64,000 nucleotides of DNA from positions 62,001 to 126,000 of the forward strand of contig CAMDCN010000009.1 in the NCBI GenBank assembly GCA_945890485.1, given 5' to 3'. Source of the stretch: Candidatus Sulfopaludibacter sp. SbA3 (GTDB lineage: Bacteria; Acidobacteriota; Terriglobia; Bryobacterales; Bryobacteraceae). Positions within the stretch are counted from its first letter, which is position 1. Every line of letters begins with the position of its first letter. Both the position numbers and the translations under genes were made by a program. The notes below the pieces were generated by a model. The model was not told the origin of the DNA. It ran no database searches and saw only the letters and a list, made by a program, of their open reading frames with translations. This document shows positions 1 through 8,182 of this stretch, in pieces.

Positions 1-742
1 TGTAGTTGCCCGTCTTCGCATACGCCGAGGCGTAGCAACCGGAAATGCCTTCCGGAATTTCCACTGCGATCTGGTCGAGTCCGGGATAGGTCGAGCGTCC
101 GTGATAGATCACCCTCGCCTGTTTATTGCCGATGTAGAACTCAAACGGCAGGCTGGTCAGGTTCTGTGGAGAGGCGATGGTACGCGTCTCGTCGTTTGGA
201 TCCGGCCCTTGCCCGGTGCCCCAGAAGTAGACGATTTGGCCAGGATTGGCCGCATTCGTGGGGGTGATGTACTTGTAGTCCAAGTCATAAACGGCGGCGT
301 TGCCGAGCCCATTCCCGCCGAGGGTCAGGATCCCGAAGGCGCTTTGGACGACGGTAAGAGCGAACACAGCGCTGGTTTGGCCGTTGTAGGTAACGGTCAT
401 CGACCCCGCCCCGGCCGGCGTCGCCGAAGGCAGAATAGCCGCGATCTGTCCGGCCGAGACGTAATAGGGGATGGCTTCGGTGGTTGTGCCGCCTACGGTG
501 ATCTTGATGGAGACGCCGCCGAGGTTTCGATTCAGGGCGGGGTCAAAGCCTTGTTGCAGAAGGGCGGTGGGGCCCAGGTTGGCGCCATAGAGGATGAAGA
601 TACATCCTCGTGCGATGGCGTAGTTAGGCGTGCCGGGGATCAGGTAGCTGTAGTTGTTCTGGATCCCGGTGATGCGAGGCTGCGCCGCGGCCACGCCAAC
701 GAGCAGAAAGAAAAGCAGAGCAAACGATCTCGGTCGATTCAT
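1..742 (-). CDS. Secreted protein with Solibacter-type C-terminal domain (partial)
   Basis: The reading frame runs from an ATG at 742 down to the window edge without a stop, so its 3' end lies outside. About 247 residues are visible. They begin with a clear signal peptide (MNRPRSFALLFFLLVGVAAAQ) and continue into a beta-rich region with the phrases LYGANLGP, PYYVSAGQIAAILP and FWGTGQGP. These are typical of the TIGR03437-like domain ('Solibacter uncharacterized C-terminal domain') that is expanded in this acidobacterial lineage; here it makes up nearly the whole visible protein. A purine-rich GAGAGG lies just upstream of the start. Function is unknown; an extracellular or cell-surface adhesive role is only a guess. 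Confidence 0.75.
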   Translation of the reverse strand, partial: MNRPRSFALLFFLLVGVAAAQPRITGIQNNYSYLIPGTPNYAIARGCIFILYGANLGPTALLQQGFDPALNRNLGGVSIKITVGGTTTEAIPYYVSAGQIAAILPSATPAGAGSMTVTYNGQTSAVFALTVVQSAFGILTLGGNGLGNAAVYDLDYKYITPTNAANPGQIVYFWGTGQGPDPNDETRTIASPQNLTSLPFEFYIGNKQARVIYHGRSTYPGLDQIAVEIPEGISGCYASAYAKTGNY

Positions 743-768
743 GTTGCCTCTCGTGTTTCGGTAGCGAG

Positions 769-774
769 ATTGTA
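769..774 (-). promoter_or_regulatory. Possible -10 box (TACAAT)
   Basis: TACAAT on the minus strand lies 26 bases before the ATG at 742, leaving room for a short leader that contains GAGAGG. No convincing -35 element was found at 16-18 bases. Confidence 0.35.
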
Positions 775-864
775 CTCCGACTGGATCCCGTTTACTAGCC
801 AAACCTGCAACCAAGAACCTGCCCGCGCCAACCTGCGCCTCGCTGCCGGAGGAAATCCAGCAAC

Positions 865-1209
865 TTAGAATGCCTGGACCGCCATTGATACTCTGGCCTC
901 CAGTCGTCTGGGTAGGATATCTTTCGGATCGGGCCGTATCGAGCGTCGAACATCCTGTCCGGCCACCGTGAATCCGACTTCGGCTATCGTTATCGCGAAT
1001 GAATTCAGATTGATCACTTCGATCGATGCAAGCCTGTCATTCATCAAATCGACGCTGCTGGACAAGAAGCAATCCCGCCTGGTAGCCGTTAGTTTGGGGA
1101 TTACTCTGAGTCGAACCCGGCGCTGGAAGTAAAAGTTGTAGAGGCTAAGGTCCAAAGCAATTGTTCCGTTGATCGCTCCGATGATTGCGGCGGTGACACT
1201 CCAATTCAT
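865..1209 (-). CDS. Small membrane-anchored hypothetical protein
   Basis: A 114-residue protein starting MNWSVTAAIIGAING. The N-terminus forms one hydrophobic helix (about residues 3-22), and the rest looks like a small beta-rich extracytoplasmic domain (RRVRLRVIPKLTA, EVINLNSFAITIAEVGFTV). The frame could begin seven codons earlier at 1230, but a strong GGAGG at 1218-1222 lies inside that extension, 8 bases before the ATG at 1209, so 1209 is chosen. The layout (membrane helix, then an Ig-like fold in a protein of about 120 residues) resembles many uncharacterised bacterial proteins; no function can be assigned. It stands alone, upstream of the Solibacter-domain gene on the same strand. Confidence 0.6.
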   Translation of the reverse strand: MNWSVTAAIIGAINGTIALDLSLYNFYFQRRVRLRVIPKLTATRRDCFLSSSVDLMNDRLASIEVINLNSFAITIAEVGFTVAGQDVRRSIRPDPKDILPRRLEARVSMAVQAF

Positions 1210-1222
1210 CCGTCGCACCTCC

Positions 1223-1664
1223 CCATCCAAGCCCCGGAGGTATCTTTCGCAATTCGAACTTTCGCGCTAGCTCCAAGTGCATCCGCGCGGCCTCCTCGGA
1301 GTGTTGTCTTTCTCCGTGTAAAGGCAAATCGCCTCTTGCCGAGTTGTCGGATCTCCGTAGTCAATGCACGGCAGACCACCCCCGTCCAATGCACCTGGCC
1401 CCCAGTCGGCTTCCCCGCCAGCGGCGCGCCGGGCCTTCGAGGCCCGCCCCACCGCCAAAATTCACCTGCCACCAAATCGCCGGTGACGGCCCATCGAAAA
1501 ATATATGGATCCTCCAACTCAAACATTCAAAACCGTTTCTCCTTCACCAATCTCCGGCCCTCCCGGAATCCTTCGCCCCGGTTGCTACGGTTTCACTAAA
1601 TGGCGCTATCCTGCGGTTCACTTCCGCGGGGCAGCGCCATTCCAATTTCTCCTGGAGCAATCCC
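1223..1664. other. Gene-poor spacer
   Basis: No convincing gene is seen here. Several overlapping frames exist on both strands but they lack conserved motifs, and their composition (Arg/Pro/Ser-rich) suggests shadows of GC-rich noncoding DNA. A short hairpin GGGCCT-TCG-AGGCCC sits near 1432-1446, and a longer stem-loop near 1599-1641 is listed separately. Confidence 0.5.
1599..1641 (+). repeat. Two-tier imperfect palindrome before hypothetical gene
   Basis: Outer arms AATGGCGCT (1599-1607) and AGCGCCATT (1633-1641) are perfectly complementary over 9 bases. Inner arms CCTGCGG (1610-1616) and CCGCGGG (1624-1630) pair over 7 bases with one G-U, closing a 7-base loop, with a 2x2 internal loop between the tiers. 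The element ends 23 bases before the ATG at 1665 and has no T-run, so it is not a standard terminator. It may be a 5' leader structure or a REP-like repeat. Confidence 0.55.
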
Positions 1665-2366
1665 ATGGCAAAACCACTCACCGAAGAGCAAAAGCAACGT
1701 CGCGCCGAAATCGCGCGCGCCAACGGCCGCAAAAGCAAAGGGCCAGTCACTGCCGCCGGCAAACATCGCAGTTCGATGAACGCCATCACGGTCGGGAAGT
1801 TCGTCGAAGTGCACGAGCACGACTTGCCGCCCTTCGTCGCCAATCTCACCGCCAAGGATCGGAAGGCCTACATCAATCTCTATCAATCCAACCTGCGAAA
1901 CTTGCGGCCGAACTCCGAACACGAACTCTGGCTCGTGCGTTCAATCTCCGCCGAACAGTTTCAATTCGACCGCCATTGCAAAATCGAAGCGCTCGCACTC
2001 AAGGCCGACCGCGACCATGTGCGCAACAGGGATACTGACCTAACGTCCGACGAACTCGAACTCGGCGCCTTTGAACGCCACGCCAGCGGCGACCGTATCT
2101 TCCGGATCCTCGACCGGAAGAAAAAGCAACACCTCGCTGCTTATGAAAAATTCACCCGCTTACTACTTCGTATGCAGAAGGACCGGCCCGCCCTGGAAAA
2201 CGAACCCGTCTGCGATACCCCCGAGATACTTGCTGATCCCATTGAAACGAAACAGGTTGCGCCGAATTCTAATACCGGTTTTCCCGCCGCTGTCCATTTG
2301 TTGTTGACGGACCTACCGGAATCGGTGACCTTCAACCAACAGCAAAAGAGGAACTCCCGAGTGTAA
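1665..2366 (+). CDS. NGRKSKGP-type hypothetical protein
   Basis: A 233-residue soluble, highly charged protein. The start at 1665 (MAKPLTEEQKQRRAEIARAN) is preceded by GGAG at 1654-1657 and is preferred to a longer frame opening at 1344, whose extra 107 residues look noncoding. The N-terminal phrase ANGRKSKGPVTAAGKHRSSMNA (about 18-39) marks a family that I recall recurring in many copies in acidobacterial genomes with the pattern NGxKSxGPxTxxGKxxSxxNA. The remainder is helical (LTAKDRKAYINLYQSNLRNL). Function is unknown. The protein is rich in basic residues, so nucleic-acid binding is possible but unproven. A strong hairpin stands just upstream. Confidence 0.75.
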   Translation: MAKPLTEEQKQRRAEIARANGRKSKGPVTAAGKHRSSMNAITVGKFVEVHEHDLPPFVANLTAKDRKAYINLYQSNLRNLRPNSEHELWLVRSISAEQFQFDRHCKIEALALKADRDHVRNRDTDLTSDELELGAFERHASGDRIFRILDRKKKQHLAAYEKFTRLLLRMQKDRPALENEPVCDTPEILADPIETKQVAPNSNTGFPAAVHLLLTDLPESVTFNQQQKRNSRV

Positions 2367-2427
2367 CCTCCCCTTTCTTCCTAGTTTGAGTAGCGGCTGC
2401 TTTTGGCCTTGCCGTCTTGAAGGCTGG

Positions 2428-2555
2428 CCCATTGCCAACCCAATCGATCTCAAGGGAAAAGCTCTCTTCTGGATCACCGGCGAAGCCTACCGCCAAACCA
2501 TACGCAGGCCAACTTCTCGCGGCTCGTTCAGCTCGGCGTCCGCGTCTTCTTCTAA
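2428..2555 (+). other. Possible decayed 3' end of a gene
   Basis: Two short stretches look coding but lie in different frames. One reads WPIANPIDLKGKALFWITGEAY (about 2428-2496); the other reads QANFSRLVQLGVRVFF and a stop (2505-2555). A frameshift between them would join them into one protein tail. No family was recognised and no start is visible, so this is a weak call. Confidence 0.2.
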
Positions 2556-2574
2556 AGCGATAAAGTGGGAGCCG

Positions 2575-3120
2575 ATGAAATGGCTCCCACTCCTCCTCCT
2601 GTCCGTTCTTCTGCTCCCCGCCCAAGTCAAACGCACCGAAGTCATCAAGGCGACCACGCCCGAAGACGACGCCAAAGGCCTCGATCCCAAGGTCCCCGAA
2701 TCGGTCGCGATCTCCACTCAGTTTGAACGCGTCGTCGTCATCCGTGTGAAGAATCAGGCCGGACTTCTCGCCGCCATCGAGCGCCACGTCGCTGAGCAGA
2801 AGATCCGCAACGCCGTCATCCTCAGCGGCGTCGGCTCCGCCATCGCGACCCACTATCACATGGTCACCAACCGTTCGTTCCCCTCGAAGAACCTCTACCT
2901 CGAAGACCCCAACACCTCCGCCGACATCATCTCCATGAGCGGCTTCGTCCTCGATGGCAAGGTCCACTGCCACCTCACCTTCGCTGATCCCGCTAAAGCC
3001 TTCGGCGGCCATCTCGAAGCCAACACCCGCGTCTTCACCTTTGCCGTCCTCGCCCTCGGCGTCCTGCCCGACGATCAGTCCCTCGGCCTCAAACGCTTTG
3101 ACGACAAGACCTGGCGCTAG
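2575..3120 (+). CDS. Exported PPC/DUF296 domain protein
   Basis: A 181-residue protein with a signal peptide (MKWLPLLLLSVLLLPAQ) followed by a PCC/DUF296 domain. The domain is recognised by the order FERVVVIRVKNQAGLLAAIERHV, ILSGVGSA, SGFVLDGKVHCHLTFAD and GGHLEANTRVFTFAVLAL, where the histidines of HCHLTFAD and GGHLE are a family hallmark. PPC-domain proteins are often cytoplasmic and linked to DNA binding in plants; in bacteria their role is unclear, and an exported version makes DNA binding unlikely. The start at 2575 was chosen because GGGAG (2567-2571) lies before it and the longer frame adds a non-signal-like extension. The stop interlocks with that of the convergent gene. Confidence 0.8.
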   Translation: MKWLPLLLLSVLLLPAQVKRTEVIKATTPEDDAKGLDPKVPESVAISTQFERVVVIRVKNQAGLLAAIERHVAEQKIRNAVILSGVGSAIATHYHMVTNRSFPSKNLYLEDPNTSADIISMSGFVLDGKVHCHLTFADPAKAFGGHLEANTRVFTFAVLALGVLPDDQSLGLKRFDDKTWR

Positions 3121-4496
3121 CTGATAATTCGGTGGATCGGCTCGCCGTAGTCGATGTCGATCCGCTTGTGCCCCGGCACTTCTAGCTTCCGCGCATCGAT
3201 CCCTAACTGGTGCAGCACCGTCGCGTGAATGTCCGTGACGTAGTGCCGGTTCTCGACCGCATGGAAGCCGATCTCGTCCGTCGCGCCTTCGACGACCCCG
3301 CCCTTGATCCCACCGCCCGCCAGCCACACCGAAAAGCCATAAGGATGATGGTCGCGCCCATTCGTCCCCTCCGCCCCCGGTGTCCGCCCGAACTCCGTCG
3401 CGAAGACCACGAGCGTGTCGTCCAGCAGACCGCGCTGCTTCAGATCCTTCAGTAATCCAGCGATGGGCTGGTCCACTTGACCGGCGAGTTCGCCATGGGT
3501 CTTCTTCAGATTGCTATGGCCGTCCCACTTGCCCGCGCCGCCGTTGTTGCCGTGGAAAACCTGGATGAACCTCACGCCGCTCTCGGCCATCCGCCGCGCC
3601 GCGAGCAGCGTCTCCCCGAACGGCTTGGTGATGGCATTGTCGAGGCCGTAGAGCTTCTGCGTCTCCGGGCTTTCGGCGGAGAGCTTCATGATCTCCGGCA
3701 CCGCCGTCTGCATCCGGAAGGCGAGTTCGTAGGACTTGATGCGCGCCTTCAGCCCCGCGTCCTCCGGGTATTGCTCGGCGGTCAACTGGTTGAACTTGTG
3801 GATGAGATCGAACTGACGCCGCTGCGCGTCCGCCGCTGTCGCGACATGCGGCTTGGCGTAGGGCAGGGGATCGGTCGGGTTCACGTCGAGGCGGACGCCG
3901 CCATGCTCCGGGCCCAGGTACGAAGCACCATGAGCGCCGGGGCCGCCGCAACAGGAGTCGATCGGCTCACCGAGCACGACGAACTGCGGCAGGTTCTCGT
4001 TCAGCGACCCCATGCCGTAATGTACCCAAGCGCCAATCGTCGGGAACTGCCCTTCGAGCACATGGCGCCCCGTGTGGAACTGCATCTGCGCCCCGTGGTT
4101 ATTGTCGGTCGTCCAGACGGAACGCACCACTGCGATGTCATCAATGCAACTGCCGATGTGCGGGAACCAGTCGCTGACTTCAATCCCGCTCTTCCCGCGC
4201 TTGGCGAACCCCGTCTGCAACGGATAAAGCCGAGGCTGCGCCTTGTGCAATCCGGCGATCACCTCCCGCAGGTTCTGCTTCACCAGCGGATTCTCAAGCG
4301 CCGCATGGTACGGCGTATCGCCGAGCAGACGGCCCGCGTACTTGTTCAACTCCGGCTTCGGGTCGAACGACTCCATATGGCTGACGCCGCCGATCATGAA
4401 CAGCCAGATCACCCGCTTGGCTTTGCCCTGCGGAACTTGTCCGTTGAGCAGCGCACCGAGGGCGAGGTTCGAAAGGAAGGCGCGGCGGGTAGTCAT
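3117..4496 (-). CDS. DUF1501 family exported protein
   Basis: A 459-residue DUF1501 protein. It begins with a twin-arginine-like signal (MTTRRAFLSNLALGALLNGQ) and carries the family landmarks KRVIWLFMIGGVSHMESFDPKPELN near the start, RRMAESGVRFIQVFHGN in the middle, and ATEFGRTPGAEG plus GRDHHPYGFSVWLAGGG near the C-terminus. DUF1501 belongs to the alkaline phosphatase/sulfatase-like superfamily in sequence databases, but its reaction is unknown. It is the last gene of a four-gene minus-strand operon and its ATG overlaps the stop of the upstream PSD1 gene (ATGA). It has a full-length paralogue two genes upstream. Confidence 0.88.
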   Translation of the reverse strand: MTTRRAFLSNLALGALLNGQVPQGKAKRVIWLFMIGGVSHMESFDPKPELNKYAGRLLGDTPYHAALENPLVKQNLREVIAGLHKAQPRLYPLQTGFAKRGKSGIEVSDWFPHIGSCIDDIAVVRSVWTTDNNHGAQMQFHTGRHVLEGQFPTIGAWVHYGMGSLNENLPQFVVLGEPIDSCCGGPGAHGASYLGPEHGGVRLDVNPTDPLPYAKPHVATAADAQRRQFDLIHKFNQLTAEQYPEDAGLKARIKSYELAFRMQTAVPEIMKLSAESPETQKLYGLDNAITKPFGETLLAARRMAESGVRFIQVFHGNNGGAGKWDGHSNLKKTHGELAGQVDQPIAGLLKDLKQRGLLDDTLVVFATEFGRTPGAEGTNGRDHHPYGFSVWLAGGGIKGGVVEGATDEIGFHAVENRHYVTDIHATVLHQLGIDARKLEVPGHKRIDIDYGEPIHRIIS

Positions 4497-6789
4497 CGGG
4501 TGGTCACGAAATCATTATGGTTGAACAGCGCGTGGATCAGGTCAACGGGGGCAGCGTCCTTGGCGAGTTGGCGTTCCGCGGCGGACGGCCCGCGGCCGAG
4601 GACAGCTTGGAACGCGCGGTCGACAAAGCCGGGGCCTTCGAGACGCCGGGCCAGCTTGGCGGCCATCTCCTGGCTCAGTTGGCTATTGGCCATCGCCAGC
4701 GCCTGCTGCGGCACCACGCTCTCATTGCGCTCGTAGCACTCGGTCGGATTGGCGCCATCGAACACCTGCAGGAACTGCATCTGCATGTCTGGAGAGTGGC
4801 TGAAATAGAGGCTCCGGCGGCGGACCTCGAAGCCCTTGGCCGGGTCGATGTCCGCACCGCCCATCGTGCGGTCGAGTTCACCGGCCACGGCGAGAATGCT
4901 ATCGCGAACCACCTCGGCTTCCAACCGCCGTGAAGCCGGGCGAGTCGCCTTGTATGCCGCGCTCATCAGGATCGTCTTGTGCAGCGCCTTCATGTTCCAA
5001 CCGGAGCCCATGAACTCGGTGGCTAGGAAGTCGAGTAGCGGCTGGTTCGCCGGCTTTTGACCGTTCAGGCCGAAGTCGAAGACAGTCGGAACGAGAGCCG
5101 TGCCGAAGTGGCGAAGCCAGATGTGGTTGACCGCGACGCGCGCCGTCAACGGGTTGTCGGTGGAGGCGATCCACTGCGCCAGCGCCGTGCGGCGGCCAGT
5201 GCTCTTGGTCGGGTACTCTTTGCCGATAGGCGTGTAGCCGGTCGCGGGCTGAGCCAGCGCAGCGGTGGCGGCGGCGAGGTTCTTCTGCGCTTCGGCCACC
5301 TTCTTCGTATCGGGCTTTTCGCCCGCCAGCGCGGCCGTCATCTCCGCCTGGGCACGCTGCAATTTTTCATGGCCGCGAAGCAGTCCGGCCTTGCGCTCGA
5401 GTTCGCGCGCCTTGGCCGCGAGGTCTTCGAAATTGGGATCGGCGGGGACGGCGAACTTCGCCCGTTCGGCGGCGATGCGCGCTTCGAGTGCAGGGAGTTC
5501 CGCCTCTGCCGCGGCCAGCGCGAGCTTGTCCCCCGCCGCTTTCGCGATGGCTTCCTTGGCCTGTTTCAGCAGCTCTGCGTGGACGAACTCGCGATGGTCC
5601 GGATAGTACGAAGCAAGAGGCAGGGAGACCGGCTCCAGCTTGCCCAGCGCCGGGCCCAGAGCCGCCGGAGTTCCGGGCGCGAGGACGTTCGACTTGTCCG
5701 GCGTCTGAATGTTCCCCCGGATCAGCAGATAGGTCGGCCGGTCGAGCGAGGCGTCGAAGATGCGGCTCAGCGCGTCCTTCTCGACGTCCGTTTCGCCGGG
5801 GACGCGGTCCATACGGACCTCGTAGGGTTCGAACACGGCGCGGAGCCGGTAGTACTCCTCCTGCGAGATCGGATCGTACTTGTGGTCGTGGCAGCGGGCG
5901 CACTTCACCGTCACTCCCATAAAGCCAAGCATCGTGTGATCGACGGCGTCCTGCAGCCAGCCGTCGCGGTCGAACTTCGAATAGTTGCGGGCCAGGAAGC
6001 CGGTCGCGCGCAGCGTAGCGGGGTCGTTGGGAGCGACCTCGTCGCCCGCCAACATCTCGACGATCATGCGGTCGTACGGCTTGCCGGAGTTGAGCGACTC
6101 CACAATCCAATCGCGCCACCGCCACATATGCTTATGGCTGTTGCGGACCTCATTCGAACGGCGATAGCCGTACCAATCGCTGTAGCGCCAGATGTCCATC
6201 CATGGCGGCCCCAGCGTTCGCCGTAGCGGGAATCGGCCAGCAGAGCATCGACAGACTGCTCATACGAGAGCTTCGCGTGCCGGGCCGACTCCTCCGCCGT
6301 CGGCGGCATGCCGAGCAGGTCGAGAAACAGGCGGCGCAGCAGGACGTCCGGCGCGGCCTCCGGACGATCGGTCTTCACTAGCGCGTCGATGTTGGCAGCG
6401 GCCGGGCGAACGGGCTTGTTGAAAGCCCAGTGTGAGGACCTTTTAGGCCCTTTGGATACGACCTTTTCCCACGGTGCGCCGTCGTCGATCCACGCGGCGA
6501 CCAACGCCAACTCCGCATCCGTGAACTTGGCTCCGAACTTGGGCATGGCGGGCTTCGCGCTATGGGCGAGCACCTGATAGAGGAAGCTCTCCTTCGCCTT
6601 GCCGGGCAAGAAGCCAGGGCCGCGATCGCCGCCGCGCAGGGCGGTTTCCCGTTTGGATAAATCAAAGCCGGATTGCTTACCGGCGGCGTTGTGGCAGCCG
6701 AGGCAACGCGTTTCGAGAAGCTGCAGCGCCTCCGGCTTCTGGGCGTAAAGGCCCATGCTGATGCCGAGGAGGAGGGCCGCTCTAGACAA
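4493..6789 (-). pseudogene. PSD1 protein (PSCyt1-DUF1549-DUF1553), one-base frameshift
   Basis: Two frames join into one protein of about 765 residues. The first (6789 to about 6202) has a signal peptide, a heme-type CLGCH (29-33) in a planctomycete cytochrome C domain, and the start of DUF1549 up to YGERWGRH. The second (from about 6201) continues WMDIWRYSDWYGY, then KCARCHDHKYDP, a charged coiled-coil insert and DUF1553. At the junction the minus strand reads CGCCATGGATGG where CGCCATTGGATGG would restore the frame; the intact paralogue at 8179-10161 reads RHWLDVVRF here. One T is therefore missing near 6201. It could be a real mutation or an assembly error. The start is TTG, overlapping the upstream DUF1501 stop by 8 bases. 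Confidence 0.85.
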
Positions 6790-8182
6790 TGCCTTTGATG
6801 ACCTCGCCTTGGATTTCCGTCAGCCTCTCGCGGCGGCCCTGGTGGAGATAGTTGAGGGCGTCCTGGTCGAGACCCAACTGATGCAGGATCGTCGTATGCA
6901 CGTCGCGCAGATGATGCGGCTTCTCGACCGCGTAGAGCCCGACCTCATCCGTCGTTCCTTCGGCAACGCCGCCCTTCACCCCGCCGCCGGCCATCCACAT
7001 CGTGAAGCCGGTGTTGTTGTGGTCGCGGCCCTTGCCGCCTTGCGCTTCCGGGGTGCGGCCAAACTCGCCGCCCCAAACGACGAGCGTCGAATCGAGCAGG
7101 CCGCGTTGCTTCAAATCCTTGAGCAACGCCGCAATCGGCTGGTCCGTACGGGCCGCCATGCGGAGATGATTCTCTTCGATATCGTCGTGCGCGTCCCACT
7201 GCGAAATCGCCGGGCCGCCGGAGACGACCGTGACGAAACGGACGCCGTTCTCGACGAGTCGCCGCGCCATCAGACAGCGGCGGCCGAAGTCGTCCGTGAT
7301 GGGGTTGCCGATGCCGTACATCGTGTTGATGTGCGCCGGCTCGTTCTTCATGTCGAACACCGCCGGAGCCTCGGTCTGCATCTTGAACGCGAGGTCGTAG
7401 GTGCTGAGACGGGCGGAGAACTCGTCATCGCCGGGCGTCATGGTCGCCTCGTCGATCTCGCGGATGAAGTTCAGCGTATTGCGCCGCTGGGCGAGCGTCA
7501 CCCCTTCCGGCAGTTCGAGATTGAGAACCGGCTTGGCGCCGCCTCGGAAGATGTTCGGCTGATAGACGGCCGGTAGGAAGGCGTTGGCGTACACCGGCTG
7601 TCCGGCTTCGATGGTGCCATACGGATCGGGCATCACCACATATCCGGGGAGCGAATCGCTCTCGCTGCCGAGGCCATACACCGACCACGAACCCATGCTC
7701 GGGAAGCCAGGCAGAATGCGGCCGGTGAAGAGTTGGTACTGCGCCGAGGAGTGGATGAAGGCGTCGGCGGTGCAGGAGCGGATGACCGCGAGATCATCGG
7801 CGCAGGTGGCGGTATGCGGTAGCAGGTCCGACACCCAGAGGCCGCTCTTGCCATGTTGCTTGAACGTGCGCTTGGTGCCCAACAGCTTCGGCGTGCCGTT
7901 GATGAACTGCCGCTTGGCGGGCCGGAACGACGCCGGCAGCGGTTGCCCATCGAGCTTGTTCAGGAGCGGCTTCGGATCGAACGTCTCCATCTGGCTCGGT
8001 CCGCCGGCCATGAAGAGAAAGATCACCGACTTGGCCTTGGCGGGCAGCGTCGGCTTCTTCGGCGCGAGCGGGTTCTTCACCTCGGCGTTCAGCATCGCCC
8101 CGAAGGCGAGGCTGCCGACGCCGCAAAAGGCGTCCGTGAGAAATTCGCGGCGATTCCGGGTTGGTTTCGAGTGGAGGCTCAT
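6782..8182 (-). CDS. DUF1501 family exported protein
   Basis: A 466-residue DUF1501 protein. The N-terminus (MSLHSKPTRNRREFLTDAFCGVGSLAFGAMLNAEV) is a twin-arginine-like signal with the pattern RREFL. Core motifs are KSVIFLFMAGGPSQMETFDPKP, CADDLAVIRSC, ARRLVENGVRFVTV, VWGGEFGRTPEAQG and GRDHNNTGFTMWMAGGG. The metal-binding-like GRDH and GEFGRTP segments are intact. Function is unknown; the protein presumably acts outside the cytoplasmic membrane. It overlaps its upstream PSD1 partner by 4 bases and its downstream PSD1 neighbour by 8, so all are probably co-translated. Confidence 0.88.
   Translation of the reverse strand: MSLHSKPTRNRREFLTDAFCGVGSLAFGAMLNAEVKNPLAPKKPTLPAKAKSVIFLFMAGGPSQMETFDPKPLLNKLDGQPLPASFRPAKRQFINGTPKLLGTKRTFKQHGKSGLWVSDLLPHTATCADDLAVIRSCTADAFIHSSAQYQLFTGRILPGFPSMGSWSVYGLGSESDSLPGYVVMPDPYGTIEAGQPVYANAFLPAVYQPNIFRGGAKPVLNLELPEGVTLAQRRNTLNFIREIDEATMTPGDDEFSARLSTYDLAFKMQTEAPAVFDMKNEPAHINTMYGIGNPITDDFGRRCLMARRLVENGVRFVTVVSGGPAISQWDAHDDIEENHLRMAARTDQPIAALLKDLKQRGLLDSTLVVWGGEFGRTPEAQGGKGRDHNNTGFTMWMAGGGVKGGVAEGTTDEVGLYAVEKPHHLRDVHTTILHQLGLDQDALNYLHQGRRERLTEIQGEVIKGIV

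Noticed and set aside
3477-4736. 419-codon plus-strand frame across DUF1501 and PSD1 genes
   Set aside because: It runs antisense across two real genes and has no recognisable domain.
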